Source: a virus. Taken from it: a DNA stretch of 64,000 nt. Below are positions 1-7,386 of this stretch, piece after piece. The position numbers and the translations under genes are program-made. The notes below the pieces were generated by a model. That model was not told where the DNA came from and did not search any database. It was given only the letters and a program-made list of their open reading frames with translations. The first letter of the stretch is position 1. The number at the start of each line of letters is the position of its first letter. The DNA is taken from positions 1-64,000 of the IMG/VR virus record IMGVR_UViG_3300044701_003572. One strand, given 5' to 3'.

Positions 1-153
1 AGAAAACCAAGCATATTCTTGATTGGCCTTTATGTCAAAAGGAACAGGCCCCCTAGTGAAAGATAAAGGGTCGTCTAGAGATCTCTGAACTTGAAAAGTT
101 TTAAGATTTCTAACTCGTTGTATAAAAGAACTGGCTAATTCTGCACTATTCAT
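1..153 (-). CDS. Partial unknown protein, N-terminal part only
   Basis: An open frame starts with ATG at 153 and runs without a stop off the left edge, giving the first 51 residues. The start region reads MNSAELASSF and the rest is mixed polar and basic, with no motif I recognise. It continues the minus-strand series directly downstream of the 163-327 gene, with a 9-base gap, which supports it being real. The function is unknown and the C-terminus lies outside the window. Confidence 0.55.
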   Translation of the reverse strand, partial: MNSAELASSFIQRVRNLKTFQVQRSLDDPLSFTRGPVPFDIKANQEYAWFS

Positions 154-162
154 TATAGTCTT

Positions 163-327
163 TTATTTTTGTTCTGCTTCTTGATCTTTACGGAACTGTT
201 CTTCTAGCCAGAGTCTTTTTTGATGTTGATACATATCTTCTGACAGACTGTGCCATCCGATACAATCTCCTGTAGGACTACGACCACAGCCACAGGTTCC
301 TTTTTTTAGTTCAGTTTGTTGATTCAT
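163..327 (-). CDS. Small Cys-containing conserved-type protein (54 aa)
   Basis: A short complete gene of 54 residues, starting ATG at 327 and ending TAA at 163-165. Residues 11-22 carry a compact cluster, TCGCGRSPTGDC, followed by IGWHSL; three Cys and one His could bind zinc or an iron-sulfur centre, loosely resembling a CDGSH-type site. The C-terminal half is a charged helix rich in Glu, Lys and Gln. It sits 8 bases downstream of the GTP cyclohydrolase gene in the same direction. The metal-binding idea is inference from the Cys spacing only. Confidence 0.6.
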   Translation of the reverse strand: MNQQTELKKGTCGCGRSPTGDCIGWHSLSEDMYQHQKRLWLEEQFRKDQEAEQK

Positions 328-335
328 AATTTTCC

Positions 336-1172
336 TTATCTAGGGGCAAAATCTTGTTGCAATTTGATATTATCAAAGAATTCTTTCTTTGTTCCTTGAT
401 CGTCTTTAAATGCACCTTTTAGTACAGTAGTCTGCGTTAGACTGCTATGTGCCATAATACCGCGATTCTCACAGCAGCCGTGAATTGCTTGAACATAAAC
501 GCCTACGTCTTTGGCTCCTGTGGCCTTGGCGATCTCGCGAGCAATATCATTAGCAAGTTCCTCCTGGAGAGTTCCGCGCCGGGCGCACCACTGTGCGATG
601 CGTGTGTACTTACTAAGTCCAATGAGCTTGGAAGCCGCAATAATACCAATATAGGCAACACCACTAACGGGCTGATGATGATGGCTACACATACTGCGAA
701 GCTCACTGCGAACAACCAACATACCTTCGTAGCGGTCTTCCGTATCGTTAGGGAATGCTGTGGCGTCTGGTGCTGGGTCATATCTTCCTGCCATTATTTC
801 GTTAAAATACATTTTAGCCAATCGACGAGCAGTGCCGTGACTATTAGGATCGTTTTCGCGATCAATTAGCAAACGATCAAGCACTGTTTCAAATGCTTCT
901 GTTGCTTCGTCAATAAGTTTCTCTTTATCGCCTTCGTGTAGAAAGTCACTAATGTTATCTCCAGCCCAAAAACGTTTGCCTTCACGTTTCATTTTAAAGC
1001 GAAGATGATCGCCAAGATATGCTTCTTCGTAGCCCTTGTCACTCATCATTTCCCCAGCTTTAACATAAACTTTCTGGGGAAGTGGAACATACTGATCTTT
1101 AAATTCGTCTTTTACGAATTCTGTGTTTACATTTTCATTTAATACAGGATCTGATTTAAATTTGTTTGTCAA
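336..1172 (-). CDS. folE: GTP cyclohydrolase I (FolE)
   Basis: Converts GTP to 7,8-dihydroneopterin triphosphate, the first step to folate and to 7-deazaguanines (preQ0). The catalytic core is clear in the second half: CSHHH at 162-166, then GLSKYTRIAQW, and HGCC at 231-234. By alignment with bacterial FolE the zinc ligands are Cys162, His165 and Cys233; the usual CEHH glutamate is Ser here. The protein has 278 residues, about 55 longer than E. coli FolE, the extra part being an N-terminal extension. With the DpdA-like gene at 4.7 kb and QueD at 52 kb, its likely role is making precursor for DNA base modification rather than folate. Confidence 0.93.
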   Translation of the reverse strand: MTNKFKSDPVLNENVNTEFVKDEFKDQYVPLPQKVYVKAGEMMSDKGYEEAYLGDHLRFKMKREGKRFWAGDNISDFLHEGDKEKLIDEATEAFETVLDRLLIDRENDPNSHGTARRLAKMYFNEIMAGRYDPAPDATAFPNDTEDRYEGMLVVRSELRSMCSHHHQPVSGVAYIGIIAASKLIGLSKYTRIAQWCARRGTLQEELANDIAREIAKATGAKDVGVYVQAIHGCCENRGIMAHSSLTQTTVLKGAFKDDQGTKKEFFDNIKLQQDFAPR

Positions 1173-1207
1173 TTATAATTCTCCGAGTTATAGTCGTGGA
1201 TGACATT

Positions 1208-2308
1208 TTATTTTAACATCTCTAGCAGTTTATTACAACTAAAGAAGTTTTGTGTTAACGCATCTGCTTGTTTATTTAGACTAGGTAAAAACTGTCTGTA
1301 ATTTTCCATGTATTCAATAATCTGCGCCACAATGTAGTGTCTATTTGTTTTATAAGATTCAAATGATTCCGTCCATTCGCTAGGATATTTGAAATCATCT
1401 AACGCCATTTCACTGTAGCTCAAACGATCCGGAACCATAGGAATAGCATCTACTAATGCACCTTCATACCAACTGATACCCAGTGTTTCTTGTAAGTTGG
1501 CACTAAACACTAACTTAGCCTCGCCGAGTAAATTATGATATTCGTTTTTTGATAGCGGATACTCTTGACACACCTTAAAATCATATTGAGGAAGTTGTTG
1601 ACGCAGATCTTCAAAAATAGGCAGTTGTTTTTCCGGAGCCATTCGATGCGGAAACAATATAAGATCACGCTTAGGCATATTTTTGTACATCAATAGAGTG
1701 TCTTGCATATACTCCATTGGCCAGCCTGATCTTATTATACCAGAATATTCTCCTCTAAGAGCTTCTTGTATCTGGTCTTCAATCCAAGGATTTTCAAACA
1801 TTTCGTCATTAAGAAGATTACGTATAAACATCTCAATATGAAAGTCTGTGGCAAAATAATTATGATCAATAGCGTGAAAGAAACTCTTTTCAGCATTTCT
1901 TACCCAAGACTTGTTCCCGATAAGTCTACCTAAAAAGTCTTGAGGATCATAGCTGCCGGCATGCCATAGGGCATGAATGGTTACAGGAATCTGTAACAGT
2001 TCACTCATATACTTTAGATTTATGATACCCGGGTGCCAAGCATCAGTAAAAATAAAGTGATCGCCGGCATGAACGGCTCCGTTACAAAATAAACGGCCCA
2101 TCTGTTCAACTTGGTTAGACTTATAGATATTAGTGCCGCCAAAATTAAGAAAGGCGCCAGGAGTAGTGGCACTAGGAATATCCGCAGGGCCAGCAATAAT
2201 TTGAACATCGTGTCCTCTCTTTCGTAGTAACGCAGGCAAGTGGGTTTTCCACTCGCCTGTGTATCGTGTTTCTACTGCTTCTAGATCAACGAGAAAAATT
2301 CTGGCCAT
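1208..2308 (-). CDS. GT-B type glycosyltransferase
   Basis: A 366-residue protein with a family 4-like GT-B layout. The N-terminal domain begins with a beta strand (ARIFLVDLEA) and a Gly-rich region. The C-terminal domain has FPHRMAPEKQ near residue 220 and an EX7E signature in QETLGISWYEG near 275-285, the usual nucleotide-sugar contact. The sugar and acceptor are unknown. Candidates are host surface glycan, virion protein, or a modified DNA base, given the DNA-modification genes nearby. It overlaps the small upstream gene by 23 bases. Confidence 0.8.
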   Translation of the reverse strand: MARIFLVDLEAVETRYTGEWKTHLPALLRKRGHDVQIIAGPADIPSATTPGAFLNFGGTNIYKSNQVEQMGRLFCNGAVHAGDHFIFTDAWHPGIINLKYMSELLQIPVTIHALWHAGSYDPQDFLGRLIGNKSWVRNAEKSFFHAIDHNYFATDFHIEMFIRNLLNDEMFENPWIEDQIQEALRGEYSGIIRSGWPMEYMQDTLLMYKNMPKRDLILFPHRMAPEKQLPIFEDLRQQLPQYDFKVCQEYPLSKNEYHNLLGEAKLVFSANLQETLGISWYEGALVDAIPMVPDRLSYSEMALDDFKYPSEWTESFESYKTNRHYIVAQIIEYMENYRQFLPSLNKQADALTQNFFSCNKLLEMLK

Positions 2309-2558
2309 ATGGTCTGCGGTTTTGTCCGCGATCTCCGTTGTTGTCCCAGCGAGGCTTATTGCCTTGATATGGTCTGCGTGGACGCCTACTATTTAAGTAA
2401 GCCTGATAGTTTGCAGAATCTTTGCGATAAAGATCTGCAGGATTAAAATCGCAGAGTTCAAATCTGCAATAGTCGTGGTAGGCTTCAAGATCCTCCCACA
2501 CTTTAACAACATCAGGACGGTTAGTGAAATAAGAATAGTCCTTGTAGTTACGAGCCAT
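2286..2558 (-). CDS. Small basic protein with Arg/Gly/Asn-rich tail (90 aa)
   Basis: The first 55 residues look folded and carry aromatic residues (YKDYSYF, YHDYCRFELCDF). The last 35 are low complexity, rich in Arg, Gly, Asn, Gln and Pro (RRPRRPYQGN, RGQNRRPYGQ), resembling disordered nucleic-acid-binding tails. The stop lies inside the start of the downstream glycosyltransferase gene, so the two are probably translationally coupled. No family recognised. Confidence 0.65.
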   Translation of the reverse strand: MARNYKDYSYFTNRPDVVKVWEDLEAYHDYCRFELCDFNPADLYRKDSANYQAYLNSRRPRRPYQGNKPRWDNNGDRGQNRRPYGQNFSR

Positions 2559-2578
2559 TTTAGCTTCTTCCTTTTAGT

Positions 2579-2974
2579 TTAGTACTTGATAAATGAACCA
2601 TTTTCTCCATCTTCGGAGACCTCGATCCAAACCTCACGGTCTGGATACTTTGCATGAATCTGAGCATATAAGTCATCGCTCATCATCTCACAACTTTTAT
2701 AGTCTAGCGACAATACACCTTCGTTGCTAGAATACAGTTTTTCGAGCCATCGCTTGAATTGTATAAATTCCACATCTCTGTCATTGTGGGTGACACTAAG
2801 ATAAACCCTAAAATGAAAAATATGGCGATGGGGATTAGCCAAAAACGAAACATCATATTCATCTCCTGTTGCTAAGTTTGGATCAGTTGCGGCTGCGGGA
2901 TATTTGTGAATACCTTCTTTGCGAAAGGTAACCCAAATCATTTTGTTAGGTCGAATGTCTTGCTTGATAATCAT
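2579..2974 (-). CDS. QueD/PTPS-fold protein
   Basis: A 131-residue protein resembling the 6-pyruvoyl-tetrahydropterin synthase / QueD fold. It has an HxH pair in NPHRHIFHFRV, an acidic-aromatic strand VEFIQFKRWLEKL, the helix start CEMMSDDLY and a final strand ending VSEDGENGSF, in the same order as QueD. The catalytic Cys before the HxH pair is not evident, so it may be a divergent or non-catalytic relative. It lies between folE and dpdA, which fits a role in deazaguanine precursor supply. That role is inference; the family is conserved but poorly characterised in marine T4-like phages. Confidence 0.6.
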   Translation of the reverse strand: MIIKQDIRPNKMIWVTFRKEGIHKYPAAATDPNLATGDEYDVSFLANPHRHIFHFRVYLSVTHNDRDVEFIQFKRWLEKLYSSNEGVLSLDYKSCEMMSDDLYAQIHAKYPDREVWIEVSEDGENGSFIKY

Positions 2975-3315
2975 CTCTTCAATGCCTCCATCATGACGAT
3001 TTGACCTAATGCTTTGCCGAGATCTTGATCTTCAGTGATAACGTGCATACTATTAAGATTACGATCTTTGTGACTATCGTAACTACGAGTTTCTACAACA
3101 TAGCCACCGCTGGCTCTATAGATCTGTAGACGCATACCGTCACTAGAAAGTCTGTCTGCCTCTACGACCTGTAGAGAGTCTTCTTCATAATCATCGCTGT
3201 TTATCCAATTGCGAATACGTTGTTTCAGTGTTAGCTTCACTTTCTTTGCCTTTCTTATTCTTCGCTGTTTATTTGCTGAGCCAATAGTAGCGATTGCCTG
3301 TCCATAACCACTCAT
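2971..3315 (-). CDS. Conserved unknown protein (114 aa)
   Basis: It starts with a basic segment (RRIRKAKKVKLTLKQRIRNW) followed by an acidic patch and a small alpha/beta domain (MRLQIYRASGGYVVETRSYD). It overlaps its neighbours by four bases on both sides (ATGA type), so it is translated as part of the same run as the QueD-fold gene and the 3.3 kb gene. The basic N-terminus could bind nucleic acid. No function recognised. Confidence 0.7.
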   Translation of the reverse strand: MSGYGQAIATIGSANKQRRIRKAKKVKLTLKQRIRNWINSDDYEEDSLQVVEADRLSSDGMRLQIYRASGGYVVETRSYDSHKDRNLNSMHVITEDQDLGKALGQIVMMEALKR

Positions 3316-3851
3316 TTGAGTATCTCATCCTTGCCATATTGGTCCCAGTCTGTGAAGCGATCTCTTCCCAGAAGGTCCTGTAGGTTATGGCACCATACCC
3401 CAGGATTAGTTGCTGAAAAATCTTTATCGTCGATTTTTAGTGTAGCATTATAGCCTAGTTGATTAATATAAGGTAATTTTACACTAATTTGCGGAATAAA
3501 TCTACGCTTTTCGGTAAGACCGCTCTCTAGCAATCCTTCCGTTTCGCTGACATCAAAATCTAGGGTACACCAAAACCCATCTTCGGCATCTAGGCAGACA
3601 TAGATCATATCTTCCCAAGGTCGCCAAGTTTCAGAATCATTGACACCTTGAGTTTTAAAACTTTGATTAGCGCCGAAATAGATATGCTGACATTTGTTAT
3701 TTCGAGCCAGTTCCATAATAATATACGGATCGTGAACACCTACAACAAACAAAGTTTTCATTCCAAAGGCAGGAGTTCTTTCAATTTCAGTGCCAACAAA
3801 GAATATAATATCCTCTTTAACACCAGATTCATAATTTCTTTTCATTACCAA
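3312..3851 (-). CDS. Conserved unknown protein (179 aa)
   Basis: A soluble alpha/beta protein with strands such as KTLFVVGVHDPY and CQHIYFGANQSF and a Trp-rich middle (ETWRPWEDMIYVCLD). It has no Cys triad of the radical SAM type, so it is not QueE despite lying between QueD-like and DpdA-like genes. It overlaps both neighbours by a few bases. Co-location suggests involvement in the modification pathway, but this is only inference. Confidence 0.7.
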   Translation of the reverse strand: MVMKRNYESGVKEDIIFFVGTEIERTPAFGMKTLFVVGVHDPYIIMELARNNKCQHIYFGANQSFKTQGVNDSETWRPWEDMIYVCLDAEDGFWCTLDFDVSETEGLLESGLTEKRRFIPQISVKLPYINQLGYNATLKIDDKDFSATNPGVWCHNLQDLLGRDRFTDWDQYGKDEILK

Positions 3852-4072
3852 GTGCTTACATCAGTGATATCAACGGTAGTATCGATGTCCTTATCGCTAT
3901 CGTTGAATAGGTTAAACTTGACAACAACGGCAGGACCAATTCCGCTGCTATTACTTTCTTCTAAAGTAAACCACTCAACTTCTTTGAAGTGAGCAGCCAT
4001 TTTAGCAAGTTTTTCAATCTGTCCCCTGTTAAGAGAAAATTGACTGGGTTTATGTTTTTTATCTTTCGTCAT
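3845..4072 (-). CDS. Small unknown protein (75 aa)
   Basis: A longer frame is open to 4126, but I place the start at the ATG at 4072 (MTKDKKHKPS), which overlaps the end of the upstream gene by 14 bases and avoids an upstream stretch that belongs to that gene. The product has a helix (IEKLAKMAAHFKEVEWF) and ends in a beta-like acidic segment. No family recognised. Confidence 0.6.
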   Translation of the reverse strand: MTKDKKHKPSQFSLNRGQIEKLAKMAAHFKEVEWFTLEESNSSGIGPAVVVKFNLFNDSDKDIDTTVDITDVSTW

Positions 4073-4268
4073 CGTAATCAACAGTTTCGTGATCCTGTTC
4101 CCATTGCAATTTAGTAAGTCTAGCAATTTCGTCTTTAAAAAGCAACTTCTGTTTCTTCAATTCAGACAATTTTTGATTATCAAAATTGCCATTTTTCTCT
4201 ATTTCGGATATTTGATTATCCAATAAACGATGGCTTTCGGTAAGCATTTTTATACGACTTTCATACAT
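4059..4268 (-). CDS. YdcH/DUF465-like small helical protein (69 aa)
   Basis: The best start is the ATG at 4268 (MYESRIKML), just after the HNH gene stop; the open frame extends further upstream but without sense. The product is almost all heptad-rich helix: LTESHRLLDNQISEIEK then LSELKKQKLLFKDEIARL, the two-helix hairpin layout of the DUF465/YdcH family. That family has no known biochemical role. An acidic tail ends DYDDER. Confidence 0.65.
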   Translation of the reverse strand: MYESRIKMLTESHRLLDNQISEIEKNGNFDNQKLSELKKQKLLFKDEIARLTKLQWEQDHETVDYDDER

Positions 4269-4269
4269 A

Positions 4270-4680
4270 TCATACCTCCTCGAAAAAATTATTAAACATT
4301 GGATTGGTATACGAATACCTTTTTTTGTGATCTCCAAAAATTTTAGTTTTCTTGTTATGACAATTAGCACATAAAATTTTTAGATTTTCTTTAGAAGAAT
4401 TTAACTTATCTCCGTCGTGATGATCAATAGTTAAACTTTCTGTATGAGGGTCTTTACAGAACCATCCTAGGTAGCCGTGTTTATTTTCACAACCAACAGA
4501 CCGCATCCATTCGTTAACTTCGAAACGTAGTGCAGTTCTGTGGGGTTCACAAAATGTCTTCCATTTCCAAACAGGACTACCATCTAATTTATTACTTCGT
4601 CGATGGTATCCTACTTGATTACAACAATTTGGTAACGCACATTTAGGAGCATGAATTTTAGCTGTTGATTGTGATCGCAT
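4270..4680 (-). CDS. HNH endonuclease-like protein
   Basis: Residues 85-115 carry an HNH core, LTIDHHDGDKLNSSKENL followed by ILCANCHNKK, with Cys pairs likely to hold a structural zinc; another Cys pair lies near residue 14 (KCALPNCCNQV). The length (136 aa) suits a free-standing HNH protein. It starts immediately after the DpdA-like gene (ATG at 4680, stop of dpdA at 4681) and may be a homing-type nuclease or a DNA repair/degradation enzyme. The target is unknown. Confidence 0.78.
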   Translation of the reverse strand: MRSQSTAKIHAPKCALPNCCNQVGYHRRSNKLDGSPVWKWKTFCEPHRTALRFEVNEWMRSVGCENKHGYLGWFCKDPHTESLTIDHHDGDKLNSSKENLKILCANCHNKKTKIFGDHKKRYSYTNPMFNNFFEEV

Positions 4681-6237
4681 TTATTCTACTTTCAATTTGT
4701 CAAGTTCTTCGTCTTCTCTCTCATCTGAGTAAGCAGATTTTTCTTCTTCGCCTTCTTCGTAGAAGTGTTGATTAAATGTACTCTTAACACCTCCGCGCAG
4801 TCTAGCACCTTCCACACCGTTCAAGAATCCTAGTGTAGTAGCAGTTTCGATCATTTCGAATGCTGCGGTTTTATCTTTACAGGCAAACAATTCTTCTACA
4901 AAGCTGTCAAAGTAAAGAATGTTTCTAGGAACCCAATCACTGATTTCGTCGCTGTAGTCATTGTCTTTGACTTTAGCACGATATGTTCTCCACGGCATTC
5001 TAGGTTTATTTTTTAGCTCGATATCCATTAAGTGATTTGCACGTTGTACCGCAACAATATGACAATACACATTATGACTCATCATCAGTGCATAGGCAAA
5101 TGAATCCCAAGAAGTTTTACCTTCTTTACCGATTTTGTTTAACATTCCTGGTGCATAGTGGCAGATATCAGCGATCGTAAGTCTGCGACCAACTTCGGAT
5201 TCGAAAGGAAAAGGTATATCGTGCCGTCCGGAAAGACTCTTATTATCCGGGGCTTTATCCATGATAACACTCCAGCGTTTAGGGGTATGTTGGGCGTTAG
5301 TGTATACCAATCCGTGAGCTGTTGCGATGAACGGTGATGCACAGTCAAAGGAGATAGTGAAGTTTTCATTGATATGTTTCCTAATTTGTCTCTGAATAGA
5401 CGTTAAGTAACAACTCCAGTCTAATTGTGCAGTACCCAAGAAGTGCATCCAATCTTTACCTTCTAGCATACCGTCAAACTTCATAGTGATAAGACGCTTT
5501 AAGGTTACTGGCATTTTACACATATTGGCACCACCCATAGCCCACCCTTCAGCAGCTTTGTCACCCCATACTGCTTTGTCGCTGAATTCTTTAACACCTT
5601 GATACCAAGCTTCTGCAGTTTCCCAATTAGAACCCTGTAAAACATTTAAAAATTTAGTACCACCATTATCAGAACCGACTCTATTTTCAATAAAGTATTT
5701 GTTATTGAATTGTGTCTTCTCAAGACAATCATCAAAGGTTTTTAAACCTGTTTTTTCAGTATGATTTTTATCACAGGCCCAGGTAGGGACGTCCAACATC
5801 ATTGACCAGTCTGCAGTAACATCTAACCAAGTTAAGATTTTTTCACGGACTTTGTTAGCAGCAGGGCCTTCGAAGTCTTGCCAGTCGAATTTAATAACAC
5901 CCTTACCAATCTGGTATCCACCAGAATCTCCTAAGATCATTGTTTTAGAACGATCTCTAGCCTGTATCATTAGTTCTTGATCAAGACTCTTTTCGATATC
6001 TAATTGTGCATGACCTGCTGAATACAAAGCATTTTTATAATAAAAATATCCTTGTTCTGGATTAAGAAAGTTCATACCTTCGATACCACGGTCAAATCCT
6101 TTAGGAATTCGATCATTAGGTATAAATTCTTCTTTTCGTTGTTTGTCTACATAGGTACTATAGAAAGAACTGATCGCAGGAAGATAAACTGCGTAGTCCT
6201 TTTGTAATGGTGTTAAGTCAACTGGTTGTTTGTTCAT
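4681..6237 (-). CDS. dpdA: DpdA-like DNA deazaguanine transglycosylase (TGT superfamily)
   Basis: Proposed to swap guanine in phage DNA for a 7-deazaguanine base. Every TGT-fold landmark is present in order: GDSGGYQ at 103-109 (general Asp), VLQG near 199, GWAMGGA at 231-237, HFLGTAQ at 265-271 and SFDCASPF at 297-304, where Asp298 aligns with the nucleophile in the bacterial TGT DCVMPTR motif. The C-terminal zinc Cys cluster of tRNA-type TGT is not apparent. At 518 residues it is longer than bacterial TGT. Its neighbours (FolE, a QueD-fold protein) support the DNA-modification reading. A tRNA substrate cannot be excluded from sequence alone. The acidic tail is likely disordered. Confidence 0.82.
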   Translation of the reverse strand: MNKQPVDLTPLQKDYAVYLPAISSFYSTYVDKQRKEEFIPNDRIPKGFDRGIEGMNFLNPEQGYFYYKNALYSAGHAQLDIEKSLDQELMIQARDRSKTMILGDSGGYQIGKGVIKFDWQDFEGPAANKVREKILTWLDVTADWSMMLDVPTWACDKNHTEKTGLKTFDDCLEKTQFNNKYFIENRVGSDNGGTKFLNVLQGSNWETAEAWYQGVKEFSDKAVWGDKAAEGWAMGGANMCKMPVTLKRLITMKFDGMLEGKDWMHFLGTAQLDWSCYLTSIQRQIRKHINENFTISFDCASPFIATAHGLVYTNAQHTPKRWSVIMDKAPDNKSLSGRHDIPFPFESEVGRRLTIADICHYAPGMLNKIGKEGKTSWDSFAYALMMSHNVYCHIVAVQRANHLMDIELKNKPRMPWRTYRAKVKDNDYSDEISDWVPRNILYFDSFVEELFACKDKTAAFEMIETATTLGFLNGVEGARLRGGVKSTFNQHFYEEGEEEKSAYSDEREDEELDKLKVE

Positions 6238-6589
6238 AATCTCTCGCTAAAATTGCTGTAAGTTCTAATTTTGTTTTTGCCTGTTCTAATTGGTCTAATG
6301 CAATACGAACTGCTTCGTTGTTTGATGCGAGCTCGTACCATTGTTTCTCTTGTTCAATTCTTTTCAACGCCCATTCTATGGCTTTCTCTGCATCTGGATT
6401 CATACTTACACTAGCCGAAGTCCCCGTCATCGGTCTCCAACTACTGCCGTCATACACTTCCATATTTCTTGTGTCGCCATTAAATCTCAACATACCAGCA
6501 CTTGGCGCCGACATACTGAAATAGGGATCGTTGTTAGATCCCATGTATGCAGTGACATACTTAGATGCTTGTGTAAAAGAATTAATCAT
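6218..6589 (-). CDS. Conserved unknown protein (123 aa)
   Basis: I place the start at the ATG at 6589, which shares its A with the clamp gene stop (TGATG), instead of the TTG one codon earlier. The N-terminal third has a fibre-like motif (GMLRFNGDTRNMEVYDGSSW), common in phage tail proteins where it marks a short beta module. The rest is a long charged helix (EKAIEWALKRIEQEKQW). The combination suggests a virion-associated or assembly protein, although the position next to replication genes is atypical. Confidence 0.65.
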   Translation of the reverse strand: MINSFTQASKYVTAYMGSNNDPYFSMSAPSAGMLRFNGDTRNMEVYDGSSWRPMTGTSASVSMNPDAEKAIEWALKRIEQEKQWYELASNNEAVRIALDQLEQAKTKLELTAILARDYEQTTS

Positions 6590-7326
6590 CAAGCTGCCTG
6601 TGCAGGGATAATGTATTTGTAAGTAGCAAGTCCGCTATCGAGAGTGATCTGAATAGCACCTTCATTGCTCAAAGCCATCTTAGTGTTATTAACGTCTGCA
6701 ATTTTTAAAATGCTTAACACAGGTAACACTGGCCATGTCCAACCACGATCTAACTTACCTGCTACGTTCTGTGCAAATACAAATTCACCGCCGTGTGTGC
6801 TAGCGTCACCGAAGATAAACTTTAAGTTGCCGCCATCTGTCTTGGCTAAGAAAGTTGGATGTTCGTTGTTAGCACCTGCTTGGAAGTTAAAACGTTGTAC
6901 CGCAGCCACGCTAGGTTCAATTTCTACATCCCACTTAACCCCTCGGAACTTAACAGTCTTCATCTTTTCGTTGATGATTTCCTGATTCATAAAACGATAG
7001 TCATTCTTGAAGTCGCCATCTTTGTTTTCAAAGTGGATACCGACAGGAATAGTTTCACCGTTGCGTTCTGCAAACGTTACATTAATTTTAGAATCTTCTT
7101 TATACTCGGCACCGTCTAACAAATATTTCAATTTGTTGAGTTGCGGCATACCGAATGTGCCTAACATATCTGGATAGGGGTTTGCAGTTTCTCCTTCCAT
7201 GATCACTGAGCGATCGTCAGCCATAGAAAATACCTGCGTTTTATCTTCTGTGCCTGTGACTTTAACTGTTGTTAAGAAGCCTAGGTTTTGTGTGTGCGAC
7301 ACAATGTCTTGTAAAATATCTTTCAT
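6589..7326 (-). CDS. 45: DNA polymerase sliding clamp (gp45)
   Basis: The processivity ring for gp43, also the activator of late transcription in T4-like phages. The 245-residue product has clamp landmarks of marine T4-like phages: a strand pair near MADDRSVIMEGET, FGMPQLNKLKYLLDG near residue 60, and a C-terminal strand ending GLATYKYIIPAQA. T4 gp45 has 228 residues, so the length fits. A strong Shine-Dalgarno (AAAGGAGAA) precedes the ATG. A late-type TCTAAATA element lies about 30 bases upstream. In this genome it is split from gp44 by 20 kb. Confidence 0.9.
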   Translation of the reverse strand: MKDILQDIVSHTQNLGFLTTVKVTGTEDKTQVFSMADDRSVIMEGETANPYPDMLGTFGMPQLNKLKYLLDGAEYKEDSKINVTFAERNGETIPVGIHFENKDGDFKNDYRFMNQEIINEKMKTVKFRGVKWDVEIEPSVAAVQRFNFQAGANNEHPTFLAKTDGGNLKFIFGDASTHGGEFVFAQNVAGKLDRGWTWPVLPVLSILKIADVNNTKMALSNEGAIQITLDSGLATYKYIIPAQAA

Positions 7327-7353
7327 TGAGAATTCTCCTTTATATTAAGATTA

Positions 7354-7361
7354 TATTTAGA
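7354..7361 (-). promoter_or_regulatory. Late-type promoter element TCTAAATA before gp45
   Basis: Minus-strand TCTAAATA in the 60-base gap between gp43 and gp45, close to the T4 late consensus TATAAATA. Spacing to the gp45 start is about 28 bases. Such A/T octamers are common by chance in AT-rich DNA, so the call rests on position and on recurrence in other gaps. Confidence 0.4.
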
Positions 7362-7386
7362 TCTTGAATGAAAATCAACCTAGAAA

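Noticed and set aside
447-869. Plus-strand open frame of 140 codons opposite folE
   Set aside because: It lies wholly opposite a recognised enzyme gene and has no ribosome site or protein-like composition; an antisense shadow.
3312-3851. Considered as QueE because it lies between a QueD-like and a DpdA-like gene
   Set aside because: No CxxxCxxC motif anywhere in the protein.
4126-4370. Upstream extensions of the small frames at 3845 and 4059
   Set aside because: Extensions overlap neighbouring genes and read as non-coding sequence; internal ATG codons at the gene joins fit better.
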